Shown piece after piece: positions 1 to 5,228 of a stretch of DNA of 8,615 bases. Position 1 is the stretch's first letter. Every line of letters begins with the position of its first letter. The position numbers were made by a program, and so were the translations under genes. The stretch is from JAATFY01 sp049276515 (GTDB lineage Bacteria; Pseudomonadota; Alphaproteobacteria; UBA9219). Where the stretch lies: positions 1 to 8,615 of the forward strand of contig JBASWO010000086.1 in NCBI GenBank assembly GCA_049276515.1. The letters run 5' to 3'. The notes beneath the pieces were generated by a model. That model saw only the letters and a list, made by a program, of their open reading frames with translations. It searched no databases and had not been told where the DNA came from.

Positions 1-141
1 GGTCTCTTTTATTCCGTTATTGCTCTTATCATTGGCTTTGTTGCTGATCATTTTGGTTTAGCTGCGGGCGTTGGATTGGGCGTCATCCTCGGGGTGATGT
101 CGCTCCCTATCTATATTCGGCTCTATAGAAAACATTTTTAA
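1..141 (+). CDS. C-terminal end of a membrane transporter, probably major facilitator superfamily (partial)
   Basis: An open frame enters from the left edge in frame 1 and stops at TAA (139-141), giving 46 visible residues. They read as two hydrophobic segments, VIALIIGFVAD and then AAGVGLGVILGVMSLPIYI, followed by a short basic tail ending LYRKHF. The G-x-x-A-D-x-x-G pattern between the segments, with a glycine-rich last helix and a basic cytoplasmic tail, fits helices 11-12 of a major facilitator transporter. The substrate cannot be told from this fragment, and another polytopic membrane protein is possible. It is the only plus-strand gene here and converges on the lpxB fusion, sharing the TTAA at 138-141, so it does not belong to the envelope operon. 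Confidence 0.55.
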   Translation, partial: GLFYSVIALIIGFVADHFGLAAGVGLGVILGVMSLPIYIRLYRKHF

Positions 142-2435
142 CGTCTGACTAATTCTGTATAAACGGCCAGTGTATCGCCAACCATTTTATCTGTATCAAA
201 ATGAGTGCGGACATAGTTCATAGCAGCTCTTCGCATATCATCACGTTGTTGAGGTGATTGGTTAAGCGCTTGTTCAATAACATTGGCTAAGACACGCGGA
301 TTGTTGGGCATCACAAGCCAGCCCGTTACGCCAGGCTGGATGGTCTCTGTAAAACCACCCAATTCAGTCGCAATAACAGGTGTTCCCATCGCCATAGCTT
401 CAACGGGAACACGGCCAAAACCCTCAGGCACCAAAGAAGGCGCGATCACCAAATTGGCTATGCTGTAAGCGAGAGGCATATCCCGGCAATGGGGGATAAA
501 TTTTATGCGATTTCCTAGACTGTGTTTTGCAACAAGAGCTTCTAACTCTTCTCTATAAGCCTTGCGGCCCTGATCATCTCCCAGAATAACCGTGGTGAGA
601 GGAAGATTTTGTGGCAAGAGCGCCATAGCCTCAATAACCGTCAATTGGCCTTTAATAGGTGATAATCGTGAAGGTAGGAGAAGAAGCCGCGCTTCTTTTT
701 CAAGGCCCCACTCTTGACGCAGAGCCGCTTGGCGTTCGGTCGATATAGTATCGGGATCAAACTTAGCAAGATCAATGCCACGTGGGATGGTGCGTACTTT
801 ATCCCTGGCCACGCCATAAGATTTTTCAATATGACCTGCAATAAAACGTGAAATAGCGATGATACGATCACCGCGCACCATGACACTGTTATAAAATTTC
901 TTAAGTGGATTTGAGAATTTATAAGCTGCGTGATTGGTGGTTACAAATGGCCGTTTCGTCATGCGGCTCGCCCAATAGGCACTCCAGGCGGGGGCGCGGC
1001 TCCGTGCATGAATGACATCTACATTATTGTCGCGAATAAAATCAGCGAGCCAATAGGCATTAGCGATCATTTTAAGTGGATTTTTTGTGGCCACATCTCT
1101 TTGCACATGAATAGCGCCAGCTTCAGTTATTTCTTCAACGCGCATACCACCACTTGATACGACAATGGCATCATGACCAGCCGCTTTAAGACCCGCTGCA
1201 ACATCAACGCACGCCTGCTCAGCACCACCTGCGCCTAAATGAGGGATAATTTGTAGAACCGTTAAATTGGTCGTGAGCGGTTTTTTATGAACGACATCCA
1301 ATACAGTTTCGGCGGCCCGTTCGGATGGAACAAATTTGCCCTGTCCTAACCATAGAGCAATATCTTTTAGGCCTTGTATTTGTTGCTGGCGCGCAGGCTC
1401 ATTGGTCAATACATCATGCAAGGCTGCTGATAATTTTTCAGGTGTGCAGTCCTTTTGAATACATTCTGGCACCACCATATCTTTATGCATGATGTTGACC
1501 AACGAAGCATAAGTGAAATTCACAATATGCCTATAAAGCTGATAGGTAAGCTCACTGACCTTGTAAGCAATAACTGCTGGTAAGCGCGCCAGCGCTAGCT
1601 CAATAGCGACAGTCCCCGAACAAGCCAAAGCCGCGTCCGATGCTGCAAAAGCATCATATTTAGCCTGATCACCTTCAATTAAAGTGACGGGAACCGACCA
1701 ATCAGCTGTTGATGATTTTACATAGTCTTTAAGATGATCAACCACAGGTATGACGGCATGAAGTTTGGGATGCTGTTGTCTCAAAAGTGCCAAAGTCTCT
1801 TTAAAAATAGGCATGAGCTTTGAGACTTCACTCATGCGGCTACCGGGCAACACAGTGATGAGTTTTGCGCCTTGATCGAGAGGATGGGCAGCTTTAAATC
1901 TCTCGGCGCTACCCTTCTCTGCACCACTTTCAACAATAGGGTGCCCTACAAATGTGCAATCCAACCCTTCGCGCGTAAAATAAGGTGGCTCAAAGGGAAG
2001 AAGCGCCAAAAGATGATCAAGAAATTGAGCAATCTTCTGTGCACGTTTTGGCCGCCAGATCCAAACAGTTGGCGCTACATAATGAATAAGGGGAATACCC
2101 TCACCCTTTAATTTTTTGGCAACTCGAAAACAAAAGTCCGGAGCATCAATCGTAATAACAGCTGACGGACGCAAACGTCTGATCTCATCAGCTGTTTGCC
2201 GCATACGCTTTAAGAGATGCGGTATGTGCTGCAAAAGCTCAAACAAACCAAAATGAGCGAGCTCGGCTTGTGGGAAGAAAAGCTCAATCCCTTCGGCCTG
2301 CATGCGCGGCCCACCAATGCCTACAAAACGCGCCTGATTATTGGTTTTTATCTTAAGCGCCTGCATAAGGCGCGCACCCAGCAAATCACCGGACGCTTCG
2401 CCCGCTATCAAAAAGAAAAGTGGCATCTCAGCCAT
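138..2435 (-). CDS. lpxB: Bifunctional lipid-A-disaccharide synthase (LpxB, GT19) fused to a GT4 glycosyltransferase
   Basis: This 765-residue protein has two complete enzyme domains. Residues about 4-384 are LpxB, which condenses UDP-2,3-diacylglucosamine with lipid X to form the lipid A disaccharide at the inner face of the inner membrane. Visible motifs are AGEASGD (11-17), GIGGP (39-43), DAPDF (97-101), HYVAPTVWIW (118-127), FVGHP (162-166), LPGSR (196-200; R200 matches E. coli R201) and CSGTVAIE (272-279). E. coli LpxB is about 382 aa, so this half is full length. After a linker of about 10 residues, residues 391-765 form a GT-B fold GT4 enzyme: GAGGAEQ (401-407), AISRFIAGH (527-535), PRGIDLAKFDP (551-561), R590/K595 of the nucleotide-sugar site, and the EX7E pair E671/E679. 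The start chosen is ATG at 2435 (MAEMPLFF), overlapping lpxI by 8 nt; the in-frame extension to 2471 lies within lpxI and adds non-family residues. The acceptor and sugar of the GT4 half are unknown; a role in LPS core or lipid A decoration is inferred from the fusion. Confidence 0.9.
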   Translation of the reverse strand: MAEMPLFFLIAGEASGDLLGARLMQALKIKTNNQARFVGIGGPRMQAEGIELFFPQAELAHFGLFELLQHIPHLLKRMRQTADEIRRLRPSAVITIDAPDFCFRVAKKLKGEGIPLIHYVAPTVWIWRPKRAQKIAQFLDHLLALLPFEPPYFTREGLDCTFVGHPIVESGAEKGSAERFKAAHPLDQGAKLITVLPGSRMSEVSKLMPIFKETLALLRQQHPKLHAVIPVVDHLKDYVKSSTADWSVPVTLIEGDQAKYDAFAASDAALACSGTVAIELALARLPAVIAYKVSELTYQLYRHIVNFTYASLVNIMHKDMVVPECIQKDCTPEKLSAALHDVLTNEPARQQQIQGLKDIALWLGQGKFVPSERAAETVLDVVHKKPLTTNLTVLQIIPHLGAGGAEQACVDVAAGLKAAGHDAIVVSSGGMRVEEITEAGAIHVQRDVATKNPLKMIANAYWLADFIRDNNVDVIHARSRAPAWSAYWASRMTKRPFVTTNHAAYKFSNPLKKFYNSVMVRGDRIIAISRFIAGHIEKSYGVARDKVRTIPRGIDLAKFDPDTISTERQAALRQEWGLEKEARLLLLPSRLSPIKGQLTVIEAMALLPQNLPLTTVILGDDQGRKAYREELEALVAKHSLGNRIKFIPHCRDMPLAYSIANLVIAPSLVPEGFGRVPVEAMAMGTPVIATELGGFTETIQPGVTGWLVMPNNPRVLANVIEQALNQSPQQRDDMRRAAMNYVRTHFDTDKMVGDTLAVYTELVRR

Positions 2436-3273
2436 TGATGGCAAAACCCATGATAAAAATACCGGCAGCATCTGCTGCGGCTATCGTTTTTTCACGTTCA
2501 ATGAGAAGACTGCGCTTAGCTTCGAGGACAACGCCCCGCACGCCAGCTTCGGCCATAGCGGCAATTGTATCGGGGCCAATGGTTGGGAGATCATAACGGT
2601 TATCTTGCTGAGGCTTAGCAATTTTGACCAAAATACTACCAGTTCCTTCACGTTTTAAGCCTGCGGCACGTTTAATGAGAGCATCTGTACCTTCAATAGC
2701 CTCAACACCCAACACCATGCCTTGCTGGACAATAACGGACTGACCAACATCCAATCGGCCCAATGCTTTGGCCACATCAATACCGCGCGTAATGTCTTTT
2801 TGCGCTTCTTCATCAATAGCAACAGAACCTAATTGACCTTCAGGTGTCAGCAGATCTTTGAAAACATCTTGGATTGCAATGACCTTGACGCCAGCCTCTT
2901 CTTCCATAGCCGTTCCAATAGCGCGCAGAAGCGCATCATCACCCAGCATATTCATACCGATTTTGGTAAGCACTTTAAGGGCTAACCAATCGGGTTTGAT
3001 TTCCAAAAGGGATGGACGACGCACCCGACCAATCATGACAATTTCTTTGATCTGTTCAGCATCAGCCAATTCCTTCAATTTCGTTGCTGCCCCTAAAGGC
3101 AACCAAAGATGAGGGACATCTTGAGCCAAATCCTTATCAGCCTGACCTTCAAGACAGACGACATGAAAGGGTCGTCCCGTTTTTTGACAGGCTTCAATCA
3201 AATAGCGCGGAGCGGCACCACCACCAGCGATAATGCCCAGTTTTGGCGCGGCGCTTTGAGGGGCGGCGCTCAT
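2428..3273 (-). CDS. lpxI: UDP-2,3-diacylglucosamine diphosphatase LpxI (DUF1009 family)
   Basis: LpxI hydrolyses UDP-2,3-diacylglucosamine to lipid X and UMP, the step before LpxB. It is the alphaproteobacterial replacement for LpxH. The protein has 281 residues, close to the Caulobacter enzyme. The N-terminal domain opens with KLGIIAGGGAAPRYL (11-25); a middle region carries MIGRVRRPSLLEIKPD (80-95); the C-terminal catalytic domain has the conserved motif QDNRYDLPTIG (223-233), whose D224 probably corresponds to the catalytic Asp225 of Caulobacter LpxI (inferred from motif position). The start is ATG at 3273, preceded 7 nt upstream by GAGGAA. The frame is open further, to 3339, but that part lies in lpxA and resembles no LpxI. 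It sits 4 nt after lpxA and overlaps the lpxB start by 8 nt, so translation is probably coupled. Confidence 0.95.
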   Translation of the reverse strand: MSAAPQSAAPKLGIIAGGGAAPRYLIEACQKTGRPFHVVCLEGQADKDLAQDVPHLWLPLGAATKLKELADAEQIKEIVMIGRVRRPSLLEIKPDWLALKVLTKIGMNMLGDDALLRAIGTAMEEEAGVKVIAIQDVFKDLLTPEGQLGSVAIDEEAQKDITRGIDVAKALGRLDVGQSVIVQQGMVLGVEAIEGTDALIKRAAGLKREGTGSILVKIAKPQQDNRYDLPTIGPDTIAAMAEAGVRGVVLEAKRSLLIEREKTIAAADAAGIFIMGFAING

Positions 3274-3277
3274 GGAT

Positions 3278-4078
3278 TTATTCCTCGTCGTTTTTGGGCT
3301 GACACAAAGCACGGCTTGAGCGATCGCGAATAAAATCAACGACGCTGCCGATATGCTCTTGGTCCTTATAAAGACGTGCGACTTCTTCTAAACGTTCTGC
3401 CATCGTGCCTTCGTGAGCAAACAACATCCGGTACGCACTGCGCAAAGAGCGAACTTCATCCCGATCAAAACCGCGGCGCTCAAGACCTACCAGATTAAGG
3501 CCGGCTAAATGGGCGCGATCACCCTTCACAAGGCCATAGGGAATAACATCATTCTCAACACCAGACATGCCGCCGATCATGGCGTGTGAGCCTATACGCA
3601 CAAACTGATGGACAGCTGAAAGCCCACCAATAATGGCATAATCACCAACATGGACATGGCCTGCGAGTGTTGCGTTATTAGCAAGGATGACGTTACTTCC
3701 GACCTGACAATCATGGGCAACGTGTGACGACATCATAAAAAGACAATTATCACCGACGCGCGTTACTAATCCGCCACCTTCGGTGCCAGGGTTCATAGTG
3801 ACATGTTCGCGGATTTGATTGTTAGCACCAATCTCTAGAGTGGATGCTTCACCTTTGAATTTTAGGTCCTGTGGGCGGTGTCCCAAGGAGGCAAAAGGAT
3901 AAATGACGGTTCCCTTACCGATGGATGTTTTGCCATCCACTGCGACGTGCGATACCAATTTAACATTATCAGCCAATTTAACTTCGGGACCCACAACGCA
4001 ATAAGGGCCGATCGAAACATTGGCTCCGATTTGTGCACCATCAGCAATGACGGCTGTAGGATGGATCGTGTGTGCCAT
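3278..4078 (-). CDS. lpxA: Acyl-ACP--UDP-N-acetylglucosamine O-acyltransferase LpxA
   Basis: LpxA transfers a 3-hydroxyacyl chain from ACP to the 3-OH of UDP-GlcNAc, the first step of lipid A synthesis in the cytoplasm. At 266 aa it matches the family (E. coli 262). Residues 1-185 are a left-handed beta helix of hexapeptide repeats (for example IHPTAVIADGAQIGANVSIG); the rest is the helical C-terminal domain with LNLVGLERRGF (194-204). By alignment with E. coli from memory, catalytic H125 is H122 here (SSHVAHDC), and K76, H144 and H160 correspond to K73, H141 and H157. G170 (IGGMSG) aligns with E. coli G173, the hydrocarbon ruler. V197 stands where E. coli has E200. ATG at 4076-4078 shares one base with the fabZ stop (TAATG), a layout typical of coupled translation. 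Confidence 0.97.
   Translation of the reverse strand: MAHTIHPTAVIADGAQIGANVSIGPYCVVGPEVKLADNVKLVSHVAVDGKTSIGKGTVIYPFASLGHRPQDLKFKGEASTLEIGANNQIREHVTMNPGTEGGGLVTRVGDNCLFMMSSHVAHDCQVGSNVILANNATLAGHVHVGDYAIIGGLSAVHQFVRIGSHAMIGGMSGVENDVIPYGLVKGDRAHLAGLNLVGLERRGFDRDEVRSLRSAYRMLFAHEGTMAERLEEVARLYKDQEHIGSVVDFIRDRSSRALCQPKNDEE
3281..3286 (-). promoter_or_regulatory. Ribosome-binding site of lpxI inside the end of lpxA
   Basis: GAGGAA on the minus strand forms the last two sense codons of lpxA (Glu-Glu) and lies 7 nt before the ATG at 3273. It is the best Shine-Dalgarno match among the four distal genes and settles the lpxI start against the longer open frame. Confidence 0.75.
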
Positions 4079-4575
4079 TACCCTTTGTTACCTTGAGCCG
4101 CAGCGTCTTCATTCGAGACCAACATCGCTGTGTAGACGGCTTCGGCACACAAGACATTATCCACATAAGCTTCGCCGCGGAATTTCCAGACATTACCACG
4201 CTGGCGGTCTTTTTTGACCTTGATATGCATTTGATCGCCTGGCACGACGGGTTTGCGAAAGCGTGCGCTTTCTATAGTCATGAAATAAACGATATGCGTT
4301 TCGCAACTTACGCCGTCCATCGATTCAACAACCATTGTCGCTGATGTTTGCGCCATAGCTTCAATAATGAGAACACCTGGCATAATGGGATAGCCAGGGA
4401 AGTGACCCTGAAAGCAAGGCTCATTGGCTGTCACATTTTTAATGCCTGTGCAGCTTTCACCATGAACGATATCGATCACGCGATCGATCAACAGCATCGG
4501 ATAGCGATGCGGTATGAGCTTCATGATGCCTATGGTATCAATTTCGGTTTTCTTACCGGTATTGGACTTAGTCAT
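4078..4575 (-). CDS. fabZ: 3-hydroxyacyl-[ACP] dehydratase FabZ
   Basis: FabZ dehydrates 3-hydroxyacyl-ACP in type II fatty acid synthesis and so competes with LpxA (and LpxD) for hydroxyacyl-ACP, which is why it commonly sits with lipid A genes. The 165-residue protein has the hot-dog fold signature: LIPHRYPMLLIDRV (20-33), then CFQGHFPGYPIMPGVLIIEAMAQ at 54-76 with active-site H58 and E72. KFRGEAYVDN (131-140) is the usual C-terminal strand. ATG at 4575 is chosen because GGAG lies 9 nt upstream (4585-4588); a TTG at 4590 would extend the frame by 5 residues but runs through that ribosome-binding site. In most relatives lpxD would come immediately before; here only 69 nt separate it from ompH, and these are mostly a large inverted repeat. 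Confidence 0.96.
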   Translation of the reverse strand: MTKSNTGKKTEIDTIGIMKLIPHRYPMLLIDRVIDIVHGESCTGIKNVTANEPCFQGHFPGYPIMPGVLIIEAMAQTSATMVVESMDGVSCETHIVYFMTIESARFRKPVVPGDQMHIKVKKDRQRGNVWKFRGEAYVDNVLCAEAVYTAMLVSNEDAAAQGNKG

Positions 4576-4636
4576 TGATAGGCGCTCCAACTTATTAGGC
4601 TAAAGGTTTTAGCCCAATAGCGCCTGTTTTATCAAT
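4574..4636 (-). promoter_or_regulatory. Long imperfect palindrome over the fabZ ribosome-binding site and start codon
   Basis: Read on the minus strand (mRNA sense), three nested sets of arms can pair. The inner stem is TATTGGGCTAAA / TTTAGCCTAATA (4608-4619 with 4593-4604, 12 pairs including one G-U) around an ACC loop. A middle stem is AGGCGC / GCGCCT (4620-4625 with 4580-4585). An outer stem is ATTGAT / ATCAAT (4631-4636 with 4574-4579), and it includes the A and U of the fabZ AUG. A 7-nt bulge, AGTTGGA (4586-4592), carries most of the GGAG ribosome-binding site. There is no following U-run, so it does not look like an intrinsic terminator. The pairing is read directly from the sequence. 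A role in controlling fabZ translation or mRNA processing is inference; it may instead be a palindromic repeat element. Confidence 0.6.
4585..4588 (-). promoter_or_regulatory. Ribosome-binding site of fabZ
   Basis: GGAG on the minus strand stands 9 nt before the ATG at 4575 and decides that start over the TTG at 4590. It sits in and beside the bulge of the large palindrome at 4574-4636, so its accessibility may depend on folding of the leader. Confidence 0.65.
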
Positions 4637-4644
4637 AGTTTGGC

Positions 4645-5208
4645 TTAAGGCTTCTCTTCTGGGGCTATTTTAATAGCCACTTCGGGTAATTTGGCATTTA
4701 AGCGCTTTAGAAGGTCATCTGTGATGTCCAGGGGCTTATCCACCCAAAGGGTTTGCTGCTTAACCAGGACAAGGTTAACGCCGCGATCACGTGCCATGGT
4801 ACTGGCGATATCAAGAAGGGCTGTTCGAACCGTATTCATAGAATCCGTGAAAGCCTGATCCAAAACCTTACGACGCGACTGGACATGACGCTCAACCGTC
4901 AGAAAACGCTGACGCAACTGTTGTTCACGGTCAGCATAAACTGCCGCAGCTAGTTTTGAGCGCTGCTTGCTTAACTCTTGTTCCGCTTGACGCAAGCCAT
5001 TTTCTTCAACTTCAATTTCGGTTTGGAATTTGGCTCGACGTATTTCCAATTGTTTCTGAACACTCTTAGCTGAAAGAGATTCTTCAAGAATGCGCTGAAC
5101 ATCAATCACAGCAATAGAGGGCGCTATAATTTTATCAGATGCTTGCGCGGACCCAGCGCTCAAAAGAAGAGCGGCGCAAAGCAATGAAAGGCGGAAGATA
5201 CGCAGCAT
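4645..5208 (-). CDS. skp: Periplasmic outer-membrane-protein chaperone, OmpH/Skp family
   Basis: Skp-family proteins bind unfolded outer-membrane proteins in the periplasm and hand them to the BAM complex. The 187-residue product begins with a clear signal peptide: basic MLRIFR, a hydrophobic core LSLLCAALLLSAGS, and AQA with likely cleavage after residue 23. The mature domain opens with IAVIDVQRILEES (32-44), the OmpH family start. About 50-125 is a charged, heptad-like helical region expected to form the coiled-coil tentacles, and 143-172 returns to the core strand and helix (VNLVLVKQQTLWVDKPLDIT). ATG at 5208 follows a GGAA at 5 nt. It lies 20 nt after bamA, its functional partner. The family is certain; orthology to E. 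coli Skp in detail is less so. Confidence 0.93.
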   Translation of the reverse strand: MLRIFRLSLLCAALLLSAGSAQASDKIIAPSIAVIDVQRILEESLSAKSVQKQLEIRRAKFQTEIEVEENGLRQAEQELSKQRSKLAAAVYADREQQLRQRFLTVERHVQSRRKVLDQAFTDSMNTVRTALLDIASTMARDRGVNLVLVKQQTLWVDKPLDITDDLLKRLNAKLPEVAIKIAPEEKP

Positions 5209-5228
5209 GAAAGTTCCGTCAGATATTG

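Noticed and set aside
127..140. Terminator hairpin from AAAACATTTT at the convergent gene ends
   Set aside because: The palindrome is four A-T pairs with a two-base centre, too weak to be a terminator.
2436..2471. N-terminal extension of the LpxB fusion by 12 residues
   Set aside because: It lies within lpxI and precedes the normal LpxB start; ATG 2435 gives the standard beginning before AGEASGD.
3274..3339. N-terminal extension of LpxI by 22 residues
   Set aside because: It overlaps the lpxA coding end and lacks family similarity; a good ribosome-binding site precedes ATG 3273.
4576..4590. TTG start for FabZ five codons upstream
   Set aside because: TTG is rarer, and this stretch contains the ribosome-binding site for ATG 4575.
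4574..4636. Intrinsic terminator between ompH and fabZ
   Set aside because: The stem is strong but no T-run follows in either direction, and the fabZ start codon is part of the structure.
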